Below are positions 22,380 through 34,354 of a stretch of 64,000 bases of DNA, in pieces (the stretch's first letter is position 1; every line of letters starts with the position of its first letter). Location: contig NW_003101675.1 of the NCBI RefSeq assembly GCF_000003855.2, positions 529,663 to 593,662 of the forward strand, written 5' to 3'. Source of the DNA: Blastomyces gilchristii SLH14081 (Eukaryota > Ascomycota > Eurotiomycetes > Onygenales > Ajellomycetaceae). A program made the position numbers and the translations under genes. The notes beneath the pieces were generated by a model that ran no database searches, was not told the DNA's origin, and saw only the letters and a list, made by a program, of their open reading frames with translations.

Positions 22380-23463
22380 ATTGAATGAAGATAATATGCT
22401 ATACAACACTGTAGCTGTTCTATACATCTCTGAAAGCTGTAATAGTGTTTCTTTTGTCTCTTTATATTTTGATAAGTCAATAATATATTTCAATGTACTT
22501 TCTCCTTTCATCATCATTTATTTTCATTATTATTATCATTATCATCATCACTATCATTATCATTATCATCATTATTATTATTATTATATTATTACTAGCT
22601 GTCTCTTCTGCCTTCACTCTCTCTCAATACTTATCAAAATTAATCATGTCATTTCTCTTCAAATATTCTGCAGTTCTGCAGATCATCAAGGCATGTGAGT
22701 ACTATTACAGATTGAAGAGAGAGAAGAAGAAGATATTCAAGCACAAAGAGACAGATTATAAGATATGTTATAATACCTTGAAGAGAGTCTGTAAGAGAGC
22801 AGAATAATAACAATTTTAAGTAATACTTCTGATAGATTTAGACTGAAGTAAGTATAGAAATAATACAGATGACATCACCTGTGAGAGATTGAAAAAGAAG
22901 ATAGTGAAGAGTCTCATACAGCAGCAGTAAAATCAGAAGAAGTTCTGAGAATAATTTAAGATCAAGATGAAGAGAGAGAGAGAGAATAAGAGTGTTACTA
23001 TAAATAAGTAATAGTAGAAGAAGATTGAGAAGATATTAAAGTAGAAGATAAGAAAGTCAAAACTAGTAAGTTTTTTATTAAGAGATAATAATTTTTGATA
23101 ATACTTCTATTCTCTAATTACTTAGCAGAAGCTGACAGAGGAGAAGAGAATTAAGACCTTGTTCAGATCTCAAATGCACTTCATGATTCAGAATATTGAG
23201 AAGACAGCTCTGCTCTCTGAGCATATCAATCTACTTATCACTGAGATGAAACCTGAGACAGTAGACCAGAAAATGCAGGATTTTGAGATGCAGGTTGACC
23301 TGGCTGAGAGAGAGCAGCAGAAACTCTTCTCTGAGAAGATAGCAGAGAGTGATTTTAAGATAATTATTATCTCAGATGAGAAGAAGAAGAAGAAGAATGA
23401 GAATAAGAAGTGAATTGTGAAGAATGATAAGAAGAATGAGAAAGAGAAGAAAGATAATAAGTA
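22380..23463 (+). pseudogene. Unknown hAT-borne ORF, Lys/Glu-rich, one intron
   Basis: One frame can be followed from about 22.6 kb to 23.46 kb. After a low-complexity start it reads YSAVLQIIKACEYYYRLKRE, then ITCERLKKKIVKSL, an intron at 23066-23125 (GTAAGT...TTAG, 60 nt), then QNIEKTALLSEHINLLITEM, with a highly charged tail of Lys/Glu/Asn. The intron keeps frame. Stops inside are mainly TGA and TAG. No family recognised. It lies upstream of, and in the same direction as, the transposase. It could be a separate cargo gene or the transposase N-terminus; the 0.5-kb AT-rich stretch between favours a separate gene. The N-terminus may lie in the assembly gap. Confidence 0.5.
22525..22587 (+). 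repeat. ATT/ATC microsatellite
   Basis: Imperfect trinucleotide run of ATT and ATC units, giving Ile/His-rich translations that should not be read as protein. Confidence 0.85.
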
Positions 23464-24020
23464 GAAAAAGTTTTTTTCTTTTTATATTAATTAGTTATAA
23501 GTTTGTAACTATTCATTAATATTTGAAATTAATTTTAAGTTTTCAAAAATTATGATATAAGTTGTAATCAATTATCAATATCAGAAATAATATATATATA
23601 TATATTCAACTATCATGTCACTATAATGTATAAGTATCAATATTTTTTCAACATTGATATTCACAATATTAATATATTTTTAATGATATTATCTGATAAT
23701 GCAATTTAATAACACTCTCTTTCATAATATTAATATAATTCAAGAAATATGACAGAGATTAATCAAGATTGTTTATTTACTTTTATACATTGATAATATT
23801 CAATCTGAGTTAGTACTAAAATTATAACTAAGCTAAGAAAGAAGATTATTTTCTTTTATATTAATTCTTCTTACATACATCAGTAATTAGTTATTGAAAA
23901 TAAATTATCATCTTTCTTAAATTATTATTATATTTTCTGAATTTACTTCTTTCACTTCTTTTATTTCTATTAAAGATTTATAAACTCTTCAAGAAATCAC
24001 TATGAATCACAAAGTCTATA
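23464..24020. other. AT-rich spacer in hAT element
   Basis: No coding signal seen; includes a short (TA)n run near 23590. It separates the unknown ORF from the transposase. Confidence 0.4.
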
Positions 24021-24029
24021 TTGTTTACA

Positions 24030-26350
24030 ATTCAATATAGAATACTCTCTTTCAATTATAATGAATAATTACTTCATTCTTTACATCTGATTTCAGGTTA
24101 TAAAATTTTTGAAAAACTTAACACAAACACTGAGATGAACTATGAAATAATTATCAATAGATTATATTATAGATTACTGAAGAGCTATCTCTCTGCTATA
24201 ATCACTGTAACTTCATTCAGAAATATTTATTATAAACTGATCATGATTCTGAAGAAATTTTCTGACATCTGAAGTCATCAGAATACAGATAATAAAAGAA
24301 AAATAATCAGAAAATTACTACTAAGCTGATAAGTTACTCTATCAGATAATAATTTGTAATAATACTAACTTTCTAATTTGAAGAAGATTATGTGAAAACA
24401 ATCATATATCAGTACTCTGATTTCATAACTCTTATCTGATAACTTCTGTGAATAATTAATTTATATATATATATCTCTGAATCTTTCTCTTTAATCAATT
24501 TAAAACTCTGAATTCTGAACACTTCTTTAAATACTTAATTCAAATCTTTATATTCTATATCAATTCTGTCTTCAGTTCAATCTTAAGATATACTATAAAG
24601 TTAATATATAATATCTAGAATCAGAGTTGAAGAATTATCAAAGAGTGTCTCTCACAGTGAATGTATAGACTAGTATAAATAATCTTACATTTATAAGAGT
24701 TATATGTTATTATATTGATGAGAACTGAACTTATTAAGAGACATTAATTGAATTTGAATTATTAATCAGTAGTCATACTGAGGATTATATAGCAGAGATA
24801 TTAATGACTGTGATTAAAAATAACTATTGAGATATTAGTCTTAGTCTTCTTACAATTACAACTGATAATACTGTGAATAACTATACTATGATGAATAGCT
24901 TGAAGTAAAAATTGACTTTGCATTTCTGAAATAATAAACAAGGTCATATTCTCTGTATTACTCATGTGATTCAACTTGTGATATAAACACTGATAATAAA
25001 TCTTAATATCAAGATAAAGAATAATGAGATGACTGATTCTTAAAATGAGAATGAGATGTAAGTGATTACTCAAGTAACTTTTATATTTATTTTATAAAAG
25101 ATAATGTTTTTTGATAACACTTTTTAATATTACTTTTTGATAATGCTTTTGAATAATATTACTGTTAATTTTGAATAGATTGACTAATAATTTAAATATC
25201 ACAGATTCAAAACATTGCTAATACAATTTGTATCTTCTCTAAATAATAATAATAATTTTATAATATTTAATAAATAAACAAATCAGTCATATCACTGACT
25301 ATGATACAGAATATTAAAATACAGTGAAGTTTAATATATAAGATAACTATTTAAGCTCTTTGATTGTATCAGATAATTAATCATTGAGCACAATACTCTG
25401 ATCAGAAAAAGATTCAGATATTGAAACTTTCTGATATAAAGTGAACTCAGTTAAAATATGTGATTGATTTACTGTTTCAGTTTTATAAGATAATAAAGAT
25501 AGTCTTAATTACTTGTATATTAATACTGCAGTCAGTCTGATAAATGTATAATAGTTTATTTACTCATCTTAAGAAGCAGTTGAATCACTTAAAAAGAAAT
25601 TCAGTCTGAGATAATGCTATAACACAGGCTATTATTACTGTAAGAGATAAACTGACATATTACTACAGTAAAACTGAACAATCTTTTACAGAGTACTATA
25701 CTGTAGAAGCTCTACTAGATCTCTCTCATTGAGTTAATATCTACACTTCTCAAGATTGAACAGAGAAGAAATATGACTTATATGTTAAATTAGTCTGTGA
25801 CTACTATAATGCTAACTATCAGAGATTTGAATGAGCAGATGTTAGAGATGTAAAGACAGTGAAATATGATTCTCTAGTAAGTAATAATCTTTGATAACAC
25901 TTCATATTATATAGAATTATAATACTAACTTTAAAACAGAACTTACATACATTGATTATAACTGAAAATCAGACAAAACTACATACTTATAAAACTGAAT
26001 TTGATTACTATCTTCAAGATGATTTAATAAATTTACATGTTAAATCAATTCTAGAGTTATAAAAAATTATTAAGAGTATATATTCAACTGTTGCACTGAT
26101 AATATATGATATTCTGATAATTTCATTGATAGAGATCAGAATGAAGTGAAAGTTCAACTCAAGCTGAGATATTTATTACTATTACTGAGAACAATTATAA
26201 GAAGAAATAATCAAGAAACTTATGATTATAAAATATAGAATTATCAGACAGTTTAATATCTCTAATCACAGTATATTAGAGAAGTGTAGTTTTCATAAGA
26301 AAGTGAAGAATAAACTTACACAAGAATGTATTTAGTTGTTTCATAAGTAT
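24030..26350 (+). pseudogene. hAT transposase, degraded
   Basis: With stops read through, the order matches hAT enzymes: LTVNVWTSINN near 24651 (family 'T.D.WTS', catalytic Asp here Asn), YYIDEDW then SSHTEDYIAEIL near 24770, TITTDNTVNN near 24858 (second catalytic Asp intact), ILCITHVIQLV near 24945 (the 'RC.aH.lnL' motif), then FTHLKKQLNHLKRN near 25562, RDKLTYYYSKTEQ near 25650 and LLDLSHWVNIYTSQDW near 25713. A clear intron is at 25877-25939 (GTAAGT...CTAAC...ACAG). The C-terminal dimerisation region is not clear. The TGA stops fall where Trp is expected. It would cut and insert the element and possibly the MITEs. Confidence 0.75.
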
Positions 26351-26664
26351 TATCAATAATTATTATCAAATTCTGATTATATAAGTAATCACTGAATAAA
26401 CTGAATGAGACTGAATTTAATCTTCAGTCTCAGTCTCATTCTGATTTTGAAAGAATGATCATCTTTCACAGTTTATTCTGAGAAATTACTCTCATTTCAC
26501 TGTTCTTGAATTAAATATGGTCATTTTTCATGTCATTTCTCTCAGAAATGGTTCATTTTCAGATTTTCTTAAGGCTTGATTCTGGTGGGACTCACGCCAA
26601 GAAATGTATAAGACCAGATCAAATGGGACCAAATGTGAAATTCATGATCCCGGCGGTCAGTCTA

Positions 26665-26881
26665 GTCTTCACTCAAGATTTCACATTCTGAGTGAGTTAT
26701 TAAGCTTAATAAACATCTACAGAATTAGCTGTATATTTTTATATGTAATTTTCTATATACATTTTCATCATATAATATATCACCTTAAAATCTAATTACA
26801 TTGTTGAGATATGAATGAAAATATTTCATCATCATGATGGCGAAATGGCGGGCGTTGAGTGTAAGCAGGTGTTGAGTGATT
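26665..26881 (+). other. Right end of pogo-like transposon
   Basis: Starts with the second copy of the hAT target duplication and ends in the right inverted repeat (26845-26881). No coding seen; it is the 3' untranslated part of the transposase gene. Confidence 0.65.
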
Positions 26882-27144
26882 AATCATATTACAGAATAAG
26901 CTTATTAAGTAAGACTCTAAGTTCTTAACTCTGAAGAAACTGATAACTCTTATTCACTGCTTATAAATCACTGTAAGAGTCACAGATTGATAAAAAGTAG
27001 ATTATTAACTAATCTTATAAGAATCAGAATAACAGAGATTAGATTAACTGAAAAAAGATAATAAAATATAGAGAGATATATATCTGACTACTAAGCAGAG
27101 AGAGAGAGCTTTATAAGCTCTTATAAATAGAGTATATAATATAT
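26882..27144 (+). pseudogene. Gypsy-2 remnant, second piece
   Basis: Continuation of the gypsy-2 element after the pogo insertion, very AT-rich, no domain recognised. Its last 14 bases (AGTATATAATATAT) are the target duplication of SINE 3. Confidence 0.4.
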
Positions 27145-27515
27145 TTTTATTATTATTATTATTCTTTCACTATACTCATATGCAAGCGGAGCTTATAATG
27201 AGTTCTTGCATGATGTTAAATACAGGTCAAGTGTTGATTATACAGGAGGAAATACAGGTGTTGAGACCATGTCAAGATAACAAGAATATAGGAAATACAA
27301 AGAAGTAACAATTAAATACATGTGATAATAACTTTCTATTCCAGGAACATAGAGCAATTTGTTGAAGCAATTTATACATCTCTGTATTTATTAGAAACCT
27401 GAGGTGCTTGAGTTCCGGATTTAATGCATCCCCTGCAGGTTTCGAACCCACGCGCCTTGGTTTCCCACGCCAAGGCACTACCAGGTGGCCGCATCAACCA
27501 TTCAGCCACCGGGGC
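27145..27515 (-). mobile_element. tRNA-derived SINE, copy 3
   Basis: Minus-strand copy with (TTA)n on the plus-strand left side and the tRNA-like head at the right, ending GCCACCGGGGC. Flanked by the 14-bp duplication AGTATATAATATAT (27131-27144, 27516-27529). Head CG dinucleotides are conserved. Confidence 0.88.
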
Positions 27516-27913
27516 AGTATATAATATATAATAGAGAGATTAAGAAAAAGAGTCTTGATTTTATCTATTTTAAATCAGAATATTTCTATGTAAACTGTCT
27601 AAATAAATTAAAATAGAAATTTAAGAAGATATAGGCAAAGTTAGTAACTGTCTTTTTAAGAATCTTAAAGCTGATATCTGAATCTATTACTCTCTCAATG
27701 AGAATATATACTTATAGAGAGAGACTGTATTACAGTACTACTATCTTATAAGTATAAAAAGTATTAATAAACTTTAAATCTCAGATCACTGTAGTATTTC
27801 TAAAGCTTATAGAGTGAATAAGTGAAGTGATAAAAACTCAGAATCTGCTCTTATAATAAGTAGAATATGAAAACTCAGATCTAAGAGCTGAGAGACTTAT
27901 AAGAGTTATTTTT
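27516..27913 (+). pseudogene. Gypsy-2 remnant, third piece
   Basis: Between SINE 3 and chromovirus D. No domain recognised. The last five bases TTTTT are duplicated at 34664-34668 beyond chromovirus D. Confidence 0.4.
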
Positions 27914-28222
27914 TATAAGAGGCCTATACCGAATAGATCAGTATAATATTATAGGTCTTATATAACAAAGAGAAAAACATTAGAGAAGAAAAAGAAAGAG
28001 AAAGTGTGAGAATCAGTGATTAAAGTGAATATTTATATGTGTATGTGATGATGTATATAATAAAGCTTCAGAGTGGAAGAATCTATACATGTTCATAGCA
28101 GACAAGAATCAGTAATTGAGAATGACTGAGAATCAGAGTGTATACATTCAAGAATGAAGCGGTTGAAATCTGTGAAGTGTAATAGAATAGTCTATATAAT
28201 TGATCAGGCGCAGCCTGTCACA
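27914..28222 (-). repeat. Chromovirus D 3' LTR
   Basis: Plus-strand ends TATAAGAGGCC and GCCTGTCACA. More AT-rich than its 5' partner, so the two LTRs have been damaged to different degrees. Confidence 0.85.
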
Positions 28223-28761
28223 TTAGTTCTCTTTTTTCAGAAGCAGTTCTCATCAGTCAAGAACCTCTGTTTCAGATAATATGAAACTCAGAGTTCAGGT
28301 CAGATAATCATATCTGACTCATTTCATAAGATATTATTAGTTACAGCCATGAGATCTCTCATTGAGAATATTCTCAATCTCTCACTCCAGTTCATTATCT
28401 TCTTCTATGATGTCTGGCAACTGTCAGTCAGAAGTCAGTTGAGAAGAAAACAGATCAGTGACAGTGCAGCAGAGTAAGCTTGTGTGAAAGATATTATGAA
28501 TTTCTGATAGTACATCAAGATAATAGTTATGACTATCTAGAACTTCTATCACTTTCTACTTGATATAATGATAATTCAGTGTATGAGATAGACATGTGAT
28601 CTGTATATTCTTAAGATTCAATTATATCAGATCTTCTATCTTATATTGTTCAGCAGAGTCTCAGTGAACATTAATTCAATCTTCTTAATTCTGTTTAATA
28701 CTTATTATGAAGGCTTCTGTCTAATCACAGATATCTTAAAGTTTTATTACTATATTATCAG

Positions 28762-29267
28762 TAGACTGGCCGCTGAGACTATGAATTTCATGTTTAGTCC
28801 CATTTGGTCTGGTCTCATACATTTCTTGGCGTGAATCCCGCTGGGACTGGCTATCAAAAAAACATGTAAAGTGACTATATATCAGATCTTACAATGGAAC
28901 CATGACTTGAAAAAAATGAGAAAGTGGTCTCATTTGGTCCCATTTAGTCCCATTCTTGGGCATAAAGTTACTATTTTTAGACATTTTAAGGTTTTTTTTA
29001 GACTATTTTAATTTTTTAAAAAGTAACGCTTTTTGGTAACACTCAAATGAGATTTAAAGTCATTTAAAGCAATAAAAATAATTTAAATTGAGAAGTGGAA
29101 ATCATGGTCTCATTTGAAAAATGTGACAAGAGTAGACAGTAAGTCCCACTGGGACAGTAGGAGACTACTATCTAATGTTAAAACCGTGTAATGGGATCAG
29201 TCGAATTGGTAATGAGACTATCAAAAAATCTGGTCCTGGTCCCAGACACGGTCACACGGTCAGTCTA
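28762..29267 (-). mobile_element. hAT MITE, copy 1 (506 bp)
   Basis: Ends TAGACTGGCCG and CGGTCAGTCTA, with an 8-bp target duplication ATTATCAG (28754-28761, 29268-29275). It is the reverse complement of the copy at 32319-32824, of identical length. GG/CC-rich motifs such as TGGTCC and GGGACCA are intact. No coding capacity. Confidence 0.9.
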
Positions 29268-32200
29268 ATTATCAGTGATCTGAATTGAACTGCAGAGATT
29301 CAGTGTGAAATGTGTGATTTCTAGAAGATTCAGTACTTTCATGTAATATCTGTGTGTAAGAAAGAACAGACTTATATCTGTTGAAACAGCATCTTTATCA
29401 TTGATAGTGATCTCTATGTGTAGAAGAAGATTATATCAATCATCTTATAAGTAGTTACAGAAATTACAAAGATAATTCTTTATAATTTAAATTGTTCATT
29501 CTGACACATCATCAGTCTCAGAGTGATAGTCAGTTGACAGACAGTATATAATCTTGAGAACTTGACAGATTCTTGTTCAGAGAGTACTCACAAATTGACA
29601 GTCTTAATTCAATACTATAGATCTCAGTAATTCATGCATCTGATAGAACAGGCTCTGTAGAAAAGCTTCAGTGACTTATTCAGCATTTATTTTATTACAA
29701 GATTTCAATATTACATCTTTGCTCAATCAATTCATAATAATCAGAATGTTTCTATAACTCTTACTCTCAGAGAGATTGATAGTGAAGTCAATTATCACAT
29801 CTCATCAAATTCTATTAAGAATATTGAGTGATTTCAGCCGATCTTTTCTACAGTTCTTTCATAAGATGATAGAAGAATAATAGTTACAGTTTCAGATAAA
29901 GTGTCTGATACTGTTTAATATCTCAGATCAGTAGAATTCTCAGAAGAGTATTCTATACAGTTATTCACAGTCTGAATAATTAGTTATATATGAATTTTAC
30001 ATCTCTTACATTATCTGAGTGTATAAGAGTTCAGAGTGAGAGATTCAGCATCATTTACAGAATTATAGAGTGTTATTATCATTAATTGAATATTCTGAGA
30101 TGTTGATTCTTATACATAGTTCTGAGGAAAATTGAGGTACTTCTTGATATACTGCTTCAATGAGCACTTGAAGAAGTTCATCAGTTTAAGCTGTTATATG
30201 CTATAATTCATCTAGTGTAGATTCAGAAGAAGTTGAGATATCAGTATCAGTGTCAGTATCAGTATCAATTTGAAGAGAGAGTGTTCTAATCAGAGAAGTG
30301 TATATAGTGTTATGAGTTGTTTCATCTTGATCAAATAATATCTTCAGATCTAGAAGTTAGTGTTCTCAGTTCATTCAACAGGTGTCTCCTATATTGAAAG
30401 ACATATCTTACTCTTATCATAAGAGAGCATCTGTTATTGAGTTCTGGCTGCTTAAATAGTAGTGTATTGTAAAATGAAAACAGCTTAAGAACTCAGATTA
30501 TCATATCTATTATTAAGTGAGTTTACAGATAGTTATAAAGTATTTGAGACTCTAATAATCTGTGATTATCTTGAATTCAGAGATACTTCAGAGTTCAGAG
30601 TCTCATTCTTCTAAACAGTGTATAATTGTGAGAAGTTTCTTATTATAGATCTCATAATTGTATTCAGCAGAACTCAGTTTCTTAGACATAAAGACACATG
30701 ATTATAGAATATTTTTATTATCATATTACAATATCACTTCTTCTATTATATAGTCAGAGAAATCAGCCTCAATAACTATCTTACAATCAGAATTGAATAT
30801 TATTAGCAGAGAGGTATTAATGAACCTCTTCTTTATCTGTGTAAATGCAGCTTCAGTGTCTGCTAATCATTGAAATACTGAGTCTTTCTTAGTGAGATCT
30901 GTAAGTGATCTTGTGATATCTGAGAAGTTTTATATAAATCACTAATAGAAGTTAGCAAATTCAATGAAGTGTCATATATTCTTTATAGTATATGAAGCTT
31001 CTCATTTGAGAATGATAGAGATCTTCTCAGAATTCATTCAAATTCTCTTATCAGCTTCTATGATAAAATCTAAGTATTTAGAACTCTTAACTTCAAAATC
31101 ATACTTATTAATATTGATTGATAGTTCTGCTTCTTGTAATTATTGTAATACTCTTTGTACATGCTCTTAATACTCTTTTCTGAATTCATTGATAAAGATG
31201 AGAATATCATCTAGATAAGCAGATACAAACTTATTAAGAAAATCTCAGAGTGCTCAGTTAATATACTTCTGAAATGTAGTAAAGCTATTAGTCAGTTCAA
31301 AGAGTGTGACTATTCATTTAAAGAGGTCATAACATGTTCAGAATGCTGTAAGTCATTCATCTTCTTCAGTGATACAAATCTTATGAAATACAGTGATGAT
31401 ATCTAGCTTTGTAAATCATTGAGCTTACTCAATCTGTGCTAGAGTTTCATTGATAAGAGATAAGAAATATTGATCTTTCTTTATCAGTCTGTTCAGATCT
31501 CAGTAGTTAACACAGAATTGAAGTTCTTTATCTGACTTCTTTGCAAAGAGAATAGAAGCTGCAGTAGAAGAGTTACTAATATATACGAATTTCTTATCTA
31601 ACAGATCACAGAGTGTCTTCTGAAGAAGAAGAAGTTCATCTCAAGACATATTTTAAAGAGGGTCTTATAATGACTCAGAGTTCTCATCATTCTTCTTTTC
31701 TAACTTGATACTGCAATTCACTTCTGAGTCTTGTCAAGAAGATATATTCATAATATTATCTTATCAGAAGATATCTAGATATTCATGATATTATTAAGAG
31801 AGTTTTGTGTGAGAATCTGTTATTATAGTTTAGAATAACTTTTCTAGAGCTTTCTTGATATTGATCAGACTGGCAGAATAGATTGATATATAGTTCTGTT
31901 ATTAGTGACTTTATCAGTAACTCTGTCAGTGATTTTAATGACTTTTTTTTCAGAGTATTTCATAAGCATTGACAGAGATCTGTGTCAGATTCATAGTCTT
32001 ATAAATATTATCTTCATGAATTCTATTATTATTAGAGAATATTAAACTTCTGTTTTAAGTATTTAATAAGATGCCTTGTTCAGATAGTCAGGCAAGTTCT
32101 AACATCAGATCATAATCAAGATTATTAACTTTATATATATAGATGTCTTCACACTGATATTCTCTAATATCTATGTTTAGTTTTATTATGTAATGAGTAC

Positions 32201-32318
32201 AAACAAACATCTTTTAAATTGTTGAATTCTGTGAGAAGTTGAAGTTTTAATAAGAGAATATACTGAATATTATAATATCTTATAACTGAAGATTTTATCA
32301 TTGCATAGTAACATAGTC

Positions 32319-32824
32319 TAGACTGACCGTGTGACCGTGTCTGGGACCAGGACCAGATTTTTTGATAGTCCCATTACCAATTCAACTGATCCCATTACAT
32401 GGTTTTAACATTAGATAGTAGTTCCATACTGTCTCAGTGAGACTTACTGTCTACTCTTGTCACATTTTCCAAATGAGACCATGATTTCCACTTCTCAATT
32501 TAAATTATTTTTATTACTTTAAATGACTTTAAATCTCATTTGAGCATTACCAAAAAGCGATACTTTTTAAAAAATTAAAAATAGTCTAAAAAAAACCTTA
32601 AAATGTCTAAAAATAGTAACTTTATGCCAAGAATGGAACTAAATGGGACCAAATGGAACCACTTTCTCATTTTTTTCAAGTCATGGTTCCATTTTAAGAT
32701 CTGATATATAGTCACTTTACATGTTTTTTTGATAGCCAGTCCCAGCGGGATTCACGCCAAGAAATGTATGGGACCAGACCAAATGGGACCAAACGGGAAA
32801 TTCATGGTCCCGGCGGTCAGTCTA
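32319..32824 (+). mobile_element. hAT MITE, copy 2 (506 bp)
   Basis: TAGACTGACCG inverted ends and the perfect 8-bp duplication ACATAGTC (32311-32318, 32825-32832). The GGACCA motif or its complement recurs at least six times, clustered near both ends. An internal AAAAAGCGATAC / TTTTTTAAAAA stretch resembles motifs scattered in the 5.7-kb hAT. It inserted in the protease region of chromovirus D. Confidence 0.9.
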
Positions 32825-32929
32825 ACATAGTCTGCTGTCTATCATAACTTTTATATTATATATATTATTAATCACAGTAGATACAAGAATTGCATTCATT
32901 GTCATTTTCTCTTTAAATTGTTATCATTC

Positions 32930-34074
32930 AATCTCTTCAAGCTTCTGTTTATAAATTTGAACAGAAGCTAATCTTTTTCCTGTTTCATTGAGATATTCTT
33001 ATAGTTATCTTCTGAATCTTCCTCTAATGTAACATGATTGATATGAACAGATGTTAATTCATTCTTTGAATGAGAAGGCACTGATCTTTCTCTTAAGTGT
33101 GAAGACACATAGGTTGATCAGCAGTTGAAAGTGATGTGTTCTAATCAGTTACAGTTGATGTATACTTCATATTGATGTTGATTGATGACTTCTTCAGAAG
33201 TGATCTCAGGAACTCAGAAGTCTGTTCAAACAGTGAAAACTCTTGCTTATGTATAGACATTTAAGTTTATTCAGTTCATAGCATCTGCATCATTGCTGCT
33301 ACTTCTCTTTGATTCAGATGTATGAGTCACTGAGATGTAACATCTTCTATCACTGTTCTGTATACTTGTGAGCTTGATAAGATAGTCATTCAATGTTCAG
33401 AGCTGTGTGCAGAAATCTTCATAAGTCTGGTCTTCATCTACACTTACAAGAGTCTGTAAGAGTTTGAAAGTTTATGTCTTCTTGAGCATACTAATCTTCA
33501 TTCAATTCTCTCAAGATTGATCACCTGCTTCTAGAATCTTGATGTCAGAGTCAGAAATGAATATTATAAGAGAAGTGTTTCTCTGTCAGATACTCTGTAA
33601 TCAATCTAACACTTTCTGTTTCATGACAGTGTCTTAGAACAGAATATCAAGATATTTGATAATATTATCAGGCATTTGCAACACTGGTTCACATGCTTTC
33701 ATTCATGAATGAAACTTCTATTTCACATAATTCTTCAATTGTTCATTGATATATCAATCTTGATTGATTAATGAATCAATGACATCTTCATCTACACTCA
33801 GTTTTATAAGCATTTTCATTCTTCATGATGAGTAGAGAGTGAGATTGAAAGTATTGAAATATACAGAGATATCTAAGCATTTCTTCAGCACTTTTGTATT
33901 TGATTCTGTAGGTGTTGAAATTGCATGAGTTAATTATTGAATCTCTTTGTATTGAAGTTATTGAGTTGCATGCATATCAGCTATTTATTGTTATTGTAAT
34001 TTCAACATTGCTTGAAGTCATTGTGGCATCGCGTCTATGCTCGCGTTTGAGAGTTTTATATTATCATTAGACAT
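32930..34074 (-). pseudogene. Chromovirus D gag
   Basis: Starts at ATG 34074 (MSNDNIKLSNASIDAMPQ). It is read as a nucleocapsid precursor with a central capsid-like region (VDEDVIDSLINQDWYINE near 33790) and one CCHC knuckle near 33155-33110 (INCNWLEHITFNC; the first Cys reads Tyr). Gag packages element RNA in virus-like particles in fungi. Several TGA/TAA stops are present. Its first 60 bases keep CG dinucleotides. Confidence 0.75.
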
Positions 34075-34354
34075 GGTTATATTATTTTGTCAGATGTGTG
34101 ATATCTGTGAAATCTGAAGAAGTGTAATCATATGAATATCTTATACATCTGAGTGTCAGAACTCTCAGGTCTTTTACTGATATTCTCTTTGTAAGATCTT
34201 ATTACAGGGCCAGAGTGACTGATAAGCAAGCTTTTATCTGAGAACTCAGTATTCACTTTAACTGATTATTTCTCTTTCTTACATGTTGTTATATGTTCAG
34301 ATATCTCTCAATGAATAATTATTTCTAATGAGAAGATGATGAATGTTTTTCTAG
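34075..34354 (-). other. Chromovirus D leader
   Basis: Untranslated sequence between the 5' LTR and gag on the minus strand; matches 2788-3130 and 60443-60798 in reverse. No coding seen. Confidence 0.55.

Larger units (their letters stand above)
20942..26664 (+). mobile_element. hAT DNA transposon (5.7 kb) nested in the pogo element
   Basis: Terminal inverted repeat TAGACTGACCG at both ends and a perfect 8-bp target duplication GTCTTCAC (20934-20941, 26665-26672), diagnostic of the hAT-like insertion mode. A transposase with hAT motifs is encoded at about 24.0-26.3 kb, and a second unknown ORF precedes it. It shares its first about 28 bp and last about 80 bp with the 506-bp MITEs at 28762 and 32319. 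A 375-base assembly gap (22004-22378) lies inside. Confidence 0.88.
18866..26881 (+). mobile_element. pogo/Fot1-like DNA transposon containing a nested hAT element
   Basis: Inverted ends of about 36 bp: the left begins AATCACTTAACGCCCGCG and the right, read in reverse, AATCACTCAACACCTGC, both continuing into ACACTCAACGCCCG. The motif ACTYAACGCCCG occurs twice in tandem in the left end, which looks like paired transposase-binding sites. A DDE transposase with helix-turn-helix N-terminus follows. Without the 5.7-kb hAT insertion it would be about 2.3 kb. I could not resolve a TA target duplication at its edges. Confidence 0.8.
28223..32900 (-). pseudogene. Chromovirus D pol: protease, RT, RNase H, integrase, chromodomain
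   Basis: Read on the minus strand. The protease is near 32860-31900, interrupted by MITE 2. RT follows with FVSAYLDDILIF near 31230-31198, so both catalytic Asp are present. RNase H lies near 30800-30400. The integrase, near 29800-28560, is interrupted by MITE 1, and the chromodomain is near 28480-28300. A polypurine tract (CTCTTTTTTC on plus) abuts the 3' LTR. Premature stops are still common, mainly TGA at Trp positions, so it is not functional. It is the best template for comparing the damaged copies. Confidence 0.8.

Noticed and set aside
21859..22698. Long ORFs across 21859-22698 on both strands
   Set aside because: They exist only because the 375 N positions are read as open codons; the flanks are microsatellite and AT-rich sequence.
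18866..26881. A giant Starship-like cargo element
   Set aside because: The 8-kb span is explained by a 2.3-kb pogo-like transposon with a 5.7-kb hAT inside. No tyrosine recombinase (captain) signature was found.
28762..29267. Tc1/mariner-type MITE with a TA duplication
   Set aside because: TA flanks the GACTGACCG ends, but the exact 8-bp duplications lie outside TAGACTGACCG in all three copies. This makes TA part of the terminus and points to hAT.
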